NCBI RefSeq assembly: GCF_013304385.1
Contig: NZ_JAAITU010000001.1
Location: 1-64,000, forward strand
Origin: Blautia glucerasea
Lineage (GTDB): Bacteria; Bacillota; Clostridia; Lachnospirales; Lachnospiraceae
DNA: 64,000 bases
Reading direction: 5' to 3'
A program made the position numbers and the translations under genes. Shown here in pieces: positions 33,959-42,771 of the stretch. Position 1 is the first letter of the stretch; each line of letters opens with the position of its first letter. The notes under the pieces are model-generated. The model searched no databases and was not told the DNA's origin. It worked only from the letters and a program-made list of their open reading frames with translations.

Positions 33959-34765
33959 ATGGAAAAGTTAAATGTGGCTATTGCGGATGATAACGAGAAA
34001 ATGACAGAAGTACTGGGACGTATGATCGAGGAAGACAAAGAACTTTCACTGGTAGGAAAAGCACACAATGGAGAAGAAATCTGTAACATTATCAGGGAGA
34101 AGCAGCCGGATGTGGTGATCCTGGACATTATTATGCCTAAGATGGACGGACTTTCCGTAATGGAAAGATGTGTACATAGCAGTGTGCTGAAAAAGATTCC
34201 TGCGTTTATCGTAGTTTCGGCAGTAGGGCAGGAACGGATCACAGAGGATGCTTTTAATCTTGGGGCTGAATATTATATGTTAAAGCCTTTTGACAATCAG
34301 ATGCTGCTGAATAGGATCAAGCATGCAAGGCATCTGGGTGACAGAAGAAGAAAAGAAATTTCAAGACAGGGAAAAAGTGAAGAGGGTGGCTGCTTTTCAC
34401 AGGGTGACCTGGAACGGGATGTAACAAATGTGATCCATGAGATCGGTGTACCGGCACACATCAAAGGATATCAGTATCTAAGAGATGCCATCATCCTGTC
34501 TGTGAATGATATGGAAATGCTGAATTCCATTACAAAGATCCTGTATCCTACTATAGCAAAAAGACACCAGACCACTCCAAGCAGAGTAGAAAGAGCAATC
34601 CGTCACGCTATTGAAGTAGCATGGAGTAGAGGAAAAATGGATACCATAGATGCACTGTTTGGATATACGGTAAGTACAGGAAAAGGAAAGCCTACCAATT
34701 CAGAATTTATTGCCCTGATCGCAGACAAAATAAGACTTGAATATAAAAATCGCTCTTTCCATTAG
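33959..34765 (+). CDS. spo0A: Sporulation master regulator Spo0A
   Basis: 268 residues. The receiver domain has the acidic pocket D10/D11, the phosphorylated Asp56 ([13 protein letters not shown]) and a conserved Lys in LKPFD. The C-terminal effector domain holds the DNA-recognition region [20 protein letters not shown]. Spo0A-P commits the cell to sporulation and controls spo genes. AGGAGGAGAG precedes the ATG at 33959. No phosphorelay genes (spo0F/B) are seen, which fits Clostridia, where orphan kinases phosphorylate Spo0A directly. Confidence 0.97.
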   Translation: MEKLNVAIADDNEKMTEVLGRMIEEDKELSLVGKAHNGEEICNIIREKQPDVVILDIIMPKMDGLSVMERCVHSSVLKKIPAFIVVSAVGQERITEDAFNLGAEYYMLKPFDNQMLLNRIKHARHLGDRRRKEISRQGKSEEGGCFSQGDLERDVTNVIHEIGVPAHIKGYQYLRDAIILSVNDMEMLNSITKILYPTIAKRHQTTPSRVERAIRHAIEVAWSRGKMDTIDALFGYTVSTGKGKPTNSEFIALIADKIRLEYKNRSFH

Positions 34766-34784
34766 AAAGGATATAGGGTATAAT
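34756..34784 (+). promoter_or_regulatory. Promoter of glgA
   Basis: TTTCCA (34756-34761) and TATAAT (34779-34784) have a 17-base spacer. The -35 overlaps the end of spo0A. The glgA start is about 70 bases downstream. Confidence 0.45.
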
Positions 34785-34856
34785 AAAAGCAGTAATACGG
34801 TTCTCCGGACATAGAAGGAGAATGCAGTGAATCCATACCAAGGAGGGAATTTACGG

Positions 34857-36299
34857 ATGAAGAATATACTTTTTGCAGCGTCTGAGGCAGTGCCTTTTAT
34901 TAAAACAGGAGGACTGGCAGATGTAGTCGGATCTCTGCCGAAGTGCTTTGATAAGAGATATTTTGACATTCGGGTAATATTGCCGAAATATGCCTGCATG
35001 CGGCAGGAATGGAAAGATAAAATGGAATATGTTACCCATTTTTATATGGATCTGGGATATAAGAACTGTTATGTTGGAATTCTCAGGATGGAATATGACG
35101 GGATTCAGTTCTATTTCATTGACAATGAATATTACTTCAGTGGTCCGAAGCCTTATGATACTGTACCATGGGATTTGGAGAAGTTCGCATTCTTTTCAAA
35201 GGCAGTACTTTCTGTTCTTCCTGTGATCGGATTCAGACCGGATGTGATCCACTGTCATGACTGGCAGACAGGCCTGGTGCCGGTTTATCTGCATGACAGC
35301 TTCCAGCAGAATGAATTTTTCTGGGGAATCAAGACAGTTATGACTATACACAATCTGAAATTCCAGGGTGTGTATGATGTAAAGACCATCAAAGAAATTA
35401 CCGGGCTGTCTGATTACTATTTTGTTCCGGACAAGCTGGAAGCATACAAAGATGCTAATTTCCTGAAGGGTGGTATTGTATTTGCAGATGCAGTGACTAC
35501 TGTTAGCCGTACTTATGCTGAGGAGATCAAGACTCCGTTTTACGGGGAGGGTCTGGATGGACTGCTGCGTGCACGTTCCGAAAGCCTTCGGGGCATTGTA
35601 AATGGTATCGACTACAATGATTTCAATCCGGATACAGATATTTTCCTTTCTTCCAAGTACAATGCAACTACATTCCGTAAAGAGAAGATCAAGAATAAGA
35701 TCCAGCTGCAGAAGGATCTGGGACTGGATCAGGATCCGAAAACTATGATGATCGGTATTGTTTCAAGACTGACAGACCAGAAGGGCTTCGACCTGATCGC
35801 GTATATTATGGATGAACTTTGCCAGGATGCAGTACAGATCGTTGCGCTTGGTACAGGTGAGGAACGTTATGAGAATATGTTCCGTCATTTTGATTGGAAA
35901 TATCATGGCAAGGTATCTGCACAGATTTATTATGATGAGGGTATGTCCCACCGCATTTACGGAGCAGCTGATGCATTTTTGATGCCGTCCCTGTTTGAAC
36001 CATGCGGATTGAGCCAGCTGATGAGCCTTCGTTATGGTACTCTTCCTATTGTCAGGGAGACAGGGGGACTGAAGGATACGGTAGAGCCTTATAATGAGTT
36101 TGAAGGCACTGGTACAGGATTTTCGTTCTGTAATTACAATGCACACGAGATGCTTAGTACCATTCGTTATGCAGAGCGTATCTACTATGATAAGAAGCGT
36201 GAATGGAATAAGATGATCGACAGAGCTATGGCACAGGATTTCTCCTGGGGTCATTCTGCACGGCAATATGAAGAGATGTACAATTGGCTGATTGGCTGA
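34857..36299 (+). CDS. glgA: Glycogen synthase (GT5)
   Basis: 480 residues, the GlgA length. The ADP-glucose binding motif is KTGGLADVVGSLPK near residue 17, and GT5 motifs include VIHCHDWQTGLVPVY, TIHNLKFQG, GIVNGIDY and the C-terminal PSLFEPCGLSQL. It adds glucose from ADP-glucose to growing alpha-1,4-glucan. AAGGAGGGAA precedes the ATG at 34857; an ATG at 34827 is too close to the promoter and lacks a site. No other glg gene is adjacent. TGTCGAA at 36313-36319 (a perfect 0A-box heptamer) follows the stop. Confidence 0.94.
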   Translation: MKNILFAASEAVPFIKTGGLADVVGSLPKCFDKRYFDIRVILPKYACMRQEWKDKMEYVTHFYMDLGYKNCYVGILRMEYDGIQFYFIDNEYYFSGPKPYDTVPWDLEKFAFFSKAVLSVLPVIGFRPDVIHCHDWQTGLVPVYLHDSFQQNEFFWGIKTVMTIHNLKFQGVYDVKTIKEITGLSDYYFVPDKLEAYKDANFLKGGIVFADAVTTVSRTYAEEIKTPFYGEGLDGLLRARSESLRGIVNGIDYNDFNPDTDIFLSSKYNATTFRKEKIKNKIQLQKDLGLDQDPKTMMIGIVSRLTDQKGFDLIAYIMDELCQDAVQIVALGTGEERYENMFRHFDWKYHGKVSAQIYYDEGMSHRIYGAADAFLMPSLFEPCGLSQLMSLRYGTLPIVRETGGLKDTVEPYNEFEGTGTGFSFCNYNAHEMLSTIRYAERIYYDKKREWNKMIDRAMAQDFSWGHSARQYEEMYNWLIG

Positions 36300-36349
36300 T
36301 CCTGTCATATTTTGTCGAAAGATAATCCATTCTTATTTGCAGGAAAGAC

Positions 36350-36406
36350 TTGACAGAAACACAGATTTATTATACTATGGTAGCAGAAAACACGAACATA
36401 GGTTCG
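36350..36406 (+). promoter_or_regulatory. recA promoter with LexA (SOS) box
   Basis: TTGACA (36350-36355) with TACTAT (36373-36378, 17-base spacer; TATACT at 36371 is an alternative) forms the promoter. CGAAC-ATAG-GTTCG (36393-36406) is a perfect inverted repeat matching the Gram-positive LexA/DinR box (CGAAC-N4-GTTCG). It lies just past the expected transcription start, where bound LexA would block recA. Confidence 0.85.
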
Positions 36407-36444
36407 CATTATGAAAAATACAAGAATAAGGAGACTGCCATAGA

Positions 36445-37515
36445 ATGATAAATGAAGAAAAGCAAAAAGCCCTGGAGGCTGCTCTGGGGCAGATAGAGAA
36501 GCAATATGGAAAAGGATCTGTGATGAAGCTTGGCGAGTCAGGTGCCAGTATGCAGGTGGAGGCGGTTCCTACAGGATCCCTTAGTCTGGATATCGCACTG
36601 GGAGTAGGCGGCGTACCCAAGGGACGTATCATAGAGATTTATGGACCTGAGTCCAGTGGTAAGACTACTGTAGCATTACATATGGTAGCAGAGGTTCAGA
36701 AGCGTGGCGGGATTGCCGGTTTTATTGATGCAGAGCATGCACTGGATCCTGTTTATGCGAAGAATATAGGTGTTGATATTGACAATCTTTATATTTCACA
36801 GCCAGATAATGGTGAGCAGGCATTGGAGATCACTGAGACGATGGTACGCTCCGGAGCTGTGGACATTGTGATTGTAGACTCTGTTGCTGCACTGGTACCT
36901 AAGGCTGAGATTGATGGAGATATGGGTGACAGTCATGTGGGGCTTCAGGCGAGACTGATGTCCCAGGCTTTGAGGAAGCTTACAGCTATTATTAGTAAGT
37001 CCAACTGCGTAGTGATCTTTATCAACCAGCTTCGTGAGAAGGTAGGCGTTATGTTCGGTAATCCGGAGACTACTACCGGTGGCCGTGCACTGAAGTTTTA
37101 TTCTTCTGTACGTCTGGATGTACGTCGTGTAGAGACTCTGAAGCAGGGCGGAGAGATGGTTGGCAATCACACCAAGATCAAGGTGGTGAAGAACAAGGTT
37201 GCACCACCATTTAAGCAGGCAGAGTTTGATATCATGTTTGGTACAGGTATTTCCAGAGAGGCAGACATCCTGGATCTGGCAGCAGACTGTTCCATTGTTA
37301 ATAAGAGTGGTGCTTGGTATGCTTATAATGGCAATAAGATCGGACAGGGCCGGGAGAATGCCAAAGCCTATCTGAAAGAGCATACAGATATTCGTGATGA
37401 GATTGAGAAGAAGGTAAGGATCCATTACCATCTGCTCCCTGAGGAAGAAGAGACAGTATCTGCCCAGGACAATGCGCAGGCAGATGCAGCAGCTTCCCCA
37501 GAGGATGAGGCCTGA
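36445..37515 (+). CDS. recA: Recombinase RecA
   Basis: 356 residues. Walker [10 protein letters not shown], the [17 protein letters not shown] loop, Walker [10 protein letters not shown] and [18 protein letters not shown] (loop L2) are all intact. The acidic tail ([13 protein letters not shown]) is typical. RecA forms the filament for homologous recombination and triggers LexA self-cleavage. Upstream it carries a LexA box. recX follows 3 bases after the stop. Confidence 0.98.
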   Translation: MINEEKQKALEAALGQIEKQYGKGSVMKLGESGASMQVEAVPTGSLSLDIALGVGGVPKGRIIEIYGPESSGKTTVALHMVAEVQKRGGIAGFIDAEHALDPVYAKNIGVDIDNLYISQPDNGEQALEITETMVRSGAVDIVIVDSVAALVPKAEIDGDMGDSHVGLQARLMSQALRKLTAIISKSNCVVIFINQLREKVGVMFGNPETTTGGRALKFYSSVRLDVRRVETLKQGGEMVGNHTKIKVVKNKVAPPFKQAEFDIMFGTGISREADILDLAADCSIVNKSGAWYAYNGNKIGQGRENAKAYLKEHTDIRDEIEKKVRIHYHLLPEEEETVSAQDNAQADAAASPEDEA

Positions 37516-37518
37516 TCC

Positions 37519-38019
37519 ATGGGACTTACAAGAGAAGAACAACAGGCGGCCCGCAGGAAGGCTTTGCTCCTTCTTGAGCATATGGACCGTACAGAGAAAG
37601 GCCTGTCTGACCGTTTGCGTCAGGCAGGCTTTTGTGCAGAGGCAGTGGAGGATGCAGTGGCTTATGTAAGCTCTTTTGGATATGTGGATGATGGCAGATA
37701 TGCGGAGAATTACATTGCATACAGAATCCAGTCTAAGAGCAGGCACAAGATCCTTCAGGAACTGCTTCAAAAGGGTGTGGACAAGGAGACTGCCCAGACT
37801 GCCTGGGAGCAGGTATCAGAGTATACCCAGCCGGATGAACAGAAGATCCTTAAGGAGGCTGTCCTTAAGAAATGCCAGCCAGGCACAGTCCTGGACGAAA
37901 AGGGGATGCGCCGCCTTCAGGGATTCCTGCTGCGAAGAGGCTTTGGCTATAGTGATATTTCCCATGTGCTGGAGGAACTGCAGATCCAGATGGAATCTAA
38001 TACATCGTTCTGCAAATAA
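37519..38019 (+). CDS. recX: RecA regulatory protein RecX
   Basis: 166 residues of the three-helix repeat type, with YVSSFGYVDDGRYAENYI, RIQSKSRHKILQELLQKGVD and FLLRRGFGYSDISHVLEEL as the family markers. RecX limits RecA filament growth. The ATG is only 3 bases behind the recA stop, so both are under the same LexA-controlled promoter. Confidence 0.92.
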   Translation: MGLTREEQQAARRKALLLLEHMDRTEKGLSDRLRQAGFCAEAVEDAVAYVSSFGYVDDGRYAENYIAYRIQSKSRHKILQELLQKGVDKETAQTAWEQVSEYTQPDEQKILKEAVLKKCQPGTVLDEKGMRRLQGFLLRRGFGYSDISHVLEELQIQMESNTSFCK

Positions 38020-38070
38020 CTGTGGGATTCTTCCTGCCAAAATATAAATTTCATTTTTCTATAGAAAAAC

Positions 38071-38099
38071 TTGACATAATTATCAAAAACATATAAACT
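38071..38099 (+). promoter_or_regulatory. Promoter of rny
   Basis: TTGACA (38071-38076) is followed by TAAACT (38094-38099) at 17 bases or TATAAA (38092-38097) at 15. The start codon is about 50 bases downstream. Confidence 0.6.
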
Positions 38100-38133
38100 T
38101 ATATTGTTGTAATTGTACAATGAAAACCGAATA

Positions 38134-38146
38134 AGGAGGTGCTCCT
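38134..38146 (+). promoter_or_regulatory. Ribosome site of rny inside a small inverted repeat
   Basis: AGGAG (38134-38138), GTG and CTCCT (38142-38146) form a perfect 5-base inverted repeat that ends at the GTG start (38147). The Shine-Dalgarno AAGGAGG is within it, so it could be partly hidden. Confidence 0.5.
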
Positions 38147-39706
38147 GTGACAAGCACAATTATTGTTGCATTTGTCGCTGTGGTAGTCGCGCTACTTATT
38201 GCAGTTCCTATTACTACTAAAGTTGCTGTGGCAAATAAAGTAAAAAAAGACGCAGAAACTGTTGGATCGGCAGAAGACAAAGCCAGAGGCATCATAGATG
38301 AAGCTTTGAAGACAGCAGAAACGAAAAAACGGGAAACTTTGTTGGAAGTGAAGGAAGAATCTCTCCGTACAAAAAATGAACTGGAGAAAGAAACCAAGGA
38401 ACGAAGAAATGAACTGCAGAAGTATGAGAAACGTGTCTTATCAAAGGAAGAGGCCGTAGATAAGAAAGCGGATGCAGTTGAGAAGCGTGAGGCAGAGTGC
38501 ACAGCGAGATATGCTGAATTACAGAAGAAAGAAAAACGGGTGGACGAACTTGAGCAGAAGGGAGTACAGGAACTGGAACGAGTTTCAGGACTGACTTCAG
38601 AACAAGCCAAGGAAGAGCTGCTCAGATCTGTGGAAGATGATGTGAAGGTTGATGTTGCAAGGCTTTACAAAGAACTGGAGAACAGGGCAAAAGAAGAAGC
38701 CGGCAAGAAAGCCAAGGAGTATGTGGTAAATGCCATTCAGAAATGTGCAGTTGACCATGTAGCAGAAGCAACGATTTCTGTTGTGCAGCTTCCAAGCGAT
38801 GAGATGAAAGGGCGTATTATCGGCCGAGAAGGACGTAATATCCGTACATTGGAGACACTTACAGGTGTAGATCTGATTATTGATGATACACCGGAAGCAG
38901 TTGTTCTTTCTGCTTTTGACCCGATCCGTCGTGAGATCGCCAGAGTTGCACTTGAGAAACTGATCGTTGATGGCAGGATCCATCCGGCCAGGATCGAGGA
39001 AATGGTTGAGAAGGCACAGAAAGAAGTGGAAGCCCAGATCCGTGAGGATGGGGAGACTGCTGCTATGGATGTGGGTGTACATGGTATTCATCCAGAACTT
39101 CTGAAGCTTCTGGGAAGGATGAAATTCCGTTCCAGCTATGGACAGAATGCATTGAAGCATTCCATTGAAGTGGCACAGTTATCCGGACTTCTGGCTGGTG
39201 AAGTAGGTGCTGATGTGCGTATTGCCAAACGTGCCGGACTTCTGCATGATATTGGTAAGTCCATTGACCATGAAGTAGAAGGCTCACATATTCAGATTGG
39301 TGTAGATCTTTGCAAGAAATATAAAGAATCTGCAATCGTTATTAATGCAGTGGCTGCTCATCACGGAGATGTAGAACCAGAGTCATTGATCGCCTGCATT
39401 GTACAGGCAGCAGATGCTATTTCTGCAGCCCGTCCTGGTGCTCGTAGAGAGACACTGGAAACATATACCAACCGTCTGAAACAGCTGGAGGATATTACCA
39501 ACCAGTTTAAAGGGGTGGAGAAATCCTTTGCAATTCAGGCAGGTCGTGAGATCCGTGTTATGGTTGTTCCAGATCATGTTACAGATGCAGATATGGTTCT
39601 TCTGGCAAGAGATATTGCCAAGCAGATTGAGGCAGAGCTTGAATATCCAGGCCAGATCAAAGTTAATGTGATCAGAGAGAGCCGTGCTGTGGATTATGCT
39701 AAATAA
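38147..39706 (+). CDS. rny: Ribonuclease Y (GTG start)
   Basis: 519 residues. An N-terminal membrane anchor ([19 protein letters not shown]) is followed by a long coiled coil (residues ~30-190), a KH domain ([15 protein letters not shown]) and an HD domain ([17 protein letters not shown], then AAHHGDVEP). It is the membrane-bound endoribonuclease that starts bulk mRNA decay in Firmicutes. The GTG at 38147 follows AAGGAGG. Confidence 0.97.
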   Translation: MTSTIIVAFVAVVVALLIAVPITTKVAVANKVKKDAETVGSAEDKARGIIDEALKTAETKKRETLLEVKEESLRTKNELEKETKERRNELQKYEKRVLSKEEAVDKKADAVEKREAECTARYAELQKKEKRVDELEQKGVQELERVSGLTSEQAKEELLRSVEDDVKVDVARLYKELENRAKEEAGKKAKEYVVNAIQKCAVDHVAEATISVVQLPSDEMKGRIIGREGRNIRTLETLTGVDLIIDDTPEAVVLSAFDPIRREIARVALEKLIVDGRIHPARIEEMVEKAQKEVEAQIREDGETAAMDVGVHGIHPELLKLLGRMKFRSSYGQNALKHSIEVAQLSGLLAGEVGADVRIAKRAGLLHDIGKSIDHEVEGSHIQIGVDLCKKYKESAIVINAVAAHHGDVEPESLIACIVQAADAISAARPGARRETLETYTNRLKQLEDITNQFKGVEKSFAIQAGREIRVMVVPDHVTDADMVLLARDIAKQIEAELEYPGQIKVNVIRESRAVDYAK

Positions 39707-39735
39707 TCCAAGCTGTCATTCAGGAAGATAAGATA

Positions 39736-39785
39736 CAGGAATCGTTATTCCCAAGGGAAACCAAAGGAAAACGGTTCCTGTTTTT
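39736..39785 (+). terminator. Terminator of rny
   Basis: CAGGAATCGT (39736-39745) pairs with ACGGTTCCTG (39771-39780) with one G-T pair, followed by TTTTTG. The 25-base loop contains CCCAAGGG. Confidence 0.8.
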
Positions 39786-39923
39786 GTGTGAAAAAATATA
39801 TAAATGATTACAGTGTTTCGGTAATGAGAACTGCATAAATTCTATATGGGAAGCGTAAGATGGAAAAGAGAAAAAGATGCTGCTGTGTCAGACAGTTACA
39901 TCATAAAAAGACAGGAGAAGGAT

Positions 39924-40526
39924 ATGGGGAAAAAGAAAGGCAGAATAAAAGGAAAGGAATTTTTTCCCTGGTCAGCTTTATTTTTTTGTGGCTTTTTTAC
40001 AGGTACCATTCTTCCAAATATTATGTGGAAAATGAAATGGCAGCAGAAAACAGTAGCTGCTATGTATCTGCTTAGCTCTTTTTCAGGACAGGAGCTGGCT
40101 GGAACCGGACTTCTTGGAGAAATATTGAAAAGCAGGGGAAGTTTTTTTATATTATGTGCAGTGTGCGGATTTACTGTTTTCGGTGTGCCATTAGCAGTTG
40201 GAACTGTGATTGCAGCAGGCTTTGGGATTGGTGCAGTGCTGACCGTATGTATCCTTCAGTTTGGTCTGGCAGGTGCGGCAGCAGGAATTGCCCTCCTTTT
40301 TCCACAGTATCTGATCTATCTGCCTGCCCTGTTTATGCTTCTGGACATGGTTTTTAAACAATCCATAAGCATGTGGAAAAATCAAGGGATTTTTCCGGAC
40401 AAAGCAGCTGGATATTCCTGGCAGACAGTTTGGACAGGGGGCATTTACTTCCTCGGAATGCTGTTGGAAGCCTATGTAAATCCATGGATAACAGAAAAAA
40501 TTTTGATGACTTTAAAAATATTTTGA
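39924..40526 (+). CDS. spoIIM: Probable stage II sporulation protein M
   Basis: 200 residues with a basic N-terminus (MGKKKGRIKGKE) and about five membrane segments. The first, FFPWSALFFCGFFTGTILPN, fits the SpoIIM/DUF95 pattern, and a typical segment FPQYLIYLPAL is seen. SpoIIM is part of the SpoIIDMP machine that drives engulfment. Identification is helped by xerD following it; in Bacillus, spoIIM is likewise near xerD. The ATG at 39924 has ACAGGAG upstream; a start at 39846 would add a non-homologous leader. Confidence 0.72.
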   Translation: MGKKKGRIKGKEFFPWSALFFCGFFTGTILPNIMWKMKWQQKTVAAMYLLSSFSGQELAGTGLLGEILKSRGSFFILCAVCGFTVFGVPLAVGTVIAAGFGIGAVLTVCILQFGLAGAAAGIALLFPQYLIYLPALFMLLDMVFKQSISMWKNQGIFPDKAAGYSWQTVWTGGIYFLGMLLEAYVNPWITEKILMTLKIF

Positions 40527-40532
40527 ATGTAT

Positions 40533-40552
40533 TTACACCATATGTGGTGTAA
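40533..40552. promoter_or_regulatory. Palindrome downstream of spoIIM
   Basis: TTACACCA (40533-40540) and TGGTGTAA (40545-40552) are perfect inverted arms around TATG. It begins 6 bases after the spoIIM stop. No T-run follows, so it looks more like a protein-binding site than a terminator. The core ACACCATATGTGGTGT loosely resembles an NrdR box but has three mismatches, occurs once, and has no nrd gene near. The rest of 40553-40630 shows nothing else. Confidence 0.4.
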
Positions 40553-40630
40553 GTTACCATAAAAAAGTCGACATTTTGTGTAAAAATGCGGAAAGCCCCA
40601 ACTTATCAGCATTTCAGAGAAAAAAAGGGT

Positions 40631-40659
40631 TTGATTTTATGTTAATTTCAAAGTATAAT
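40631..40659 (+). promoter_or_regulatory. Promoter of xerD
   Basis: TTGATT (40631-40636) and TATAAT (40654-40659) have a 17-base spacer, about 75 bases ahead of the start codon. Confidence 0.6.
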
Positions 40660-40732
40660 ACAGTTACATTTTTTGTTATTCAGAATGGGGAGTATGAATG
40701 ACAAGTATTGAACGTGACAGGAAGAAGAGAAA

Positions 40733-41617
40733 ATGGAAAGAGAGATACATGATTTCATTAGTTATCTGCATGAAACAAAGAAGTCATCCAGCAATACGGA
40801 GATTTCCTATGAGCGGGATTTAAGAAAAATGGCCAGGTTTCTGGAAGACCGGGGGATCCGTGAAGCAAAGGCTGTGCGGGAACTTGATCTGGAGGGATAT
40901 TTGGATTATATGGAGCGTGGAGAATTTGCGTCTTCTACCATATCCAGAAGTGTAGCGTCCATCCGTGCTTTTTTTCAGTATCAGATGAAAGTCAACGGTA
41001 TGGAAAAGGATCCGTCAGATAATCTGAGGCCACCTAAAGTAGAGAAGAAAATGCCGGAGATATTATCCATTCAGGAAGTTGATCTTCTGCTTCTGCAGCC
41101 AGATCTGAATACACCTAAAGGGATCCGGGATAAAGCCATGCTGGAGTTATTGTATGCTACTGGTATGAGAGTCAGCGAACTGATTCATTTGCAGGTAGAT
41201 GAGGTGAATCTCCAATTAGGATATGTGACCTGCAAGGAACATGAGAAAGAAAGGATCATTCCTATTGGCAATGTGAGTCGGGATGCCTTGATCCTGTATA
41301 TGGACAAGGCAAGAGATACTTTTGTTAAGGACAGTAAAGAGAAGACTTTGTTCACCAACTGCTCCGGGAAAGCAATGAGCAGACAGGGGTTCTGGAAGGT
41401 ACTGAAAGGATATGCAGACGCTGCCGGAATCAAGCGGGATATTACACCGCATACCTTGCGCCATTCTTTTGCAGTCCATATGCTGCAAAATGGAGCAGAT
41501 ATTAAAAGCGTACAGGAAATGCTTGGACATTCGGATATTTCCACAACCCAGATATACTTAAGTATGAATATGAACCGCATGCGGGATGTATATATGAAAG
41601 CCCACCCCAGACACTGA
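40733..41617 (+). CDS. xerD: Tyrosine recombinase XerD
   Basis: 294 residues, the XerC/D length. The catalytic residues are Arg146 (ATGMRVSEL), His240 and Arg243 (TPHTLRHSFA), His266 (LGHSDIS) and nucleophile Tyr275 (TQIYL). It resolves chromosome dimers at dif. The core-binding SAM-like domain is at the N-terminus (1-95). It is a housekeeping recombinase, not a phage integrase: length, motif set and the place next to spoIIM all fit XerD. The terminator starts within its last codons. Confidence 0.93.
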   Translation: MEREIHDFISYLHETKKSSSNTEISYERDLRKMARFLEDRGIREAKAVRELDLEGYLDYMERGEFASSTISRSVASIRAFFQYQMKVNGMEKDPSDNLRPPKVEKKMPEILSIQEVDLLLLQPDLNTPKGIRDKAMLELLYATGMRVSELIHLQVDEVNLQLGYVTCKEHEKERIIPIGNVSRDALILYMDKARDTFVKDSKEKTLFTNCSGKAMSRQGFWKVLKGYADAAGIKRDITPHTLRHSFAVHMLQNGADIKSVQEMLGHSDISTTQIYLSMNMNRMRDVYMKAHPRH

Positions 41618-41636
41618 TCTGAGGCGGGCTTTTATT
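41597..41636. terminator. Shared terminator of xerD and the convergent aro gene
   Basis: AAAGCCC pairs with GGGCTTT around CC...GG and CAGA/TCTG, with the loop at the xerD stop codon, followed by TTATTG. The symmetric stem lies between convergent genes and may work in both directions. Confidence 0.75.
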
Positions 41637-41642
41637 GTAACA

Positions 41643-42677
41643 TCAGCACAATTCAGCAATGGTGTATAACAGTTTTTCAGATTCTTCCCATCCAAGGCAT
41701 GCATCTGTAATGGATTTGCCGTAGATATGAGGTGCACAGCCAATCTTCTGGTTGCCAGGTTCAATGTAGCTTTCAATCATAAGACCTTTTACAAGCTTGT
41801 GGATATCAGAATCCACAGCGCGGCTATGAAGCACTTCTCTTGCAATACGAACCTGCTGTTCGTATTGTTTGTTGGAATTGGAGTGGTTGGTATCTACAAT
41901 AGTCGCCATATTTTTCAGATCTTTTGCTGAATATTTTTCGTAGAGAAGGCGCAGATCCTCATAATGATAATTGGGAATGGCTTCTCCATGTTTATTTACA
42001 GCACCGCGAAGAATCGTATGTGCATATTCGTTCCCCGATGTTTCTACTTCCCAGCCGCGGTAGATAAAACGGTGGCTTCCCTGGGCTGCAACAACAGAAT
42101 TAAGCATAACGCTGAAATCACCGCTAGTAGGATTCTTCATACCGGCAGGGATATCCATGCCGCTTACAGTAAGGCGGTGCTGCTGGTCTTCTACAGAGCG
42201 GGCACCTACGGCTACGTAAGAAAGAATATCGGAAAGATAACGCCAGTTTTCAGGATAAAGCATTTCGTCAGCACAGGTAAATCCACTTTCCTGAATGGCA
42301 TGTATATGCATTTTACGGATGGCGATCAGTCCGGCAAGCATGTTTGGCTTCTTCTCAGGATCTGGCTGATGAACCATTCCTTTGTAGCCTTCGCCTGTTG
42401 TACGTGGTTTATTAGTATAAACTCTTGGAATAATTAAAACTTTATCTTCAATTTTCTCCTGAACCTTACGAAGTCTTAACAGGTAATCACATACAGCATC
42501 TTCATTGTCAGCAGAGCAGGGACCGATGATGGCAAGAAACTTATCGGATTTTCCAGTTAATATATCACGGATCTCACTGTCACGTTTCTCTTTAAGAGCT
42601 TTGATCTTTGCATCAATCGGGTATTGATTGCGGATTTCGTCTGGTGTAGGTAATTTTTTGATGAATTCAAAACCCAT
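41643..42677 (-). CDS. 3-Deoxy-7-phosphoheptulonate synthase, class I (AroG/AroF type)
   Basis: 344 residues, the length of the E. coli AroFGH type. Markers: IIGPCSADN, PRVYTNKPRTTGEGYKGM, GARSVEDQQHR, DIPAGMKNPTSGD and DTNHSNS. It condenses PEP and erythrose-4-phosphate, the first step of aromatic amino acid synthesis. The ATG at 42677 is behind AAAGGAGAAAGAAA; a start at 42695 is less likely. Which feedback type (Phe, Tyr or Trp) cannot be told from sequence alone. It is transcribed alone. Confidence 0.93.
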   Translation of the reverse strand: MGFEFIKKLPTPDEIRNQYPIDAKIKALKEKRDSEIRDILTGKSDKFLAIIGPCSADNEDAVCDYLLRLRKVQEKIEDKVLIIPRVYTNKPRTTGEGYKGMVHQPDPEKKPNMLAGLIAIRKMHIHAIQESGFTCADEMLYPENWRYLSDILSYVAVGARSVEDQQHRLTVSGMDIPAGMKNPTSGDFSVMLNSVVAAQGSHRFIYRGWEVETSGNEYAHTILRGAVNKHGEAIPNYHYEDLRLLYEKYSAKDLKNMATIVDTNHSNSNKQYEQQVRIAREVLHSRAVDSDIHKLVKGLMIESYIEPGNQKIGCAPHIYGKSITDACLGWEESEKLLYTIAELC

Positions 42678-42771
42678 TTTCTTTCTCCTTTGCATTTGCT
42701 ATCAGTTTTTTATTATAGAACAAGTTTTTGAGAATGTCGATAGAAAAATTATCGCAGTATATAAGAAAAAG

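Noticed and set aside
36796-37770. Open frame of 324 codons on the minus strand across recA and recX
   Set aside because: Antisense to two clear genes; no homology pattern.
40533-40552. NrdR box
   Set aside because: Three mismatches to the usual 16-base box, only one copy where pairs are typical, and no ribonucleotide reductase gene near.
40733-41617. Phage or island integrase
   Set aside because: Length and full motif set match XerD, the neighbour is spoIIM, and no attachment site or foreign genes are present.
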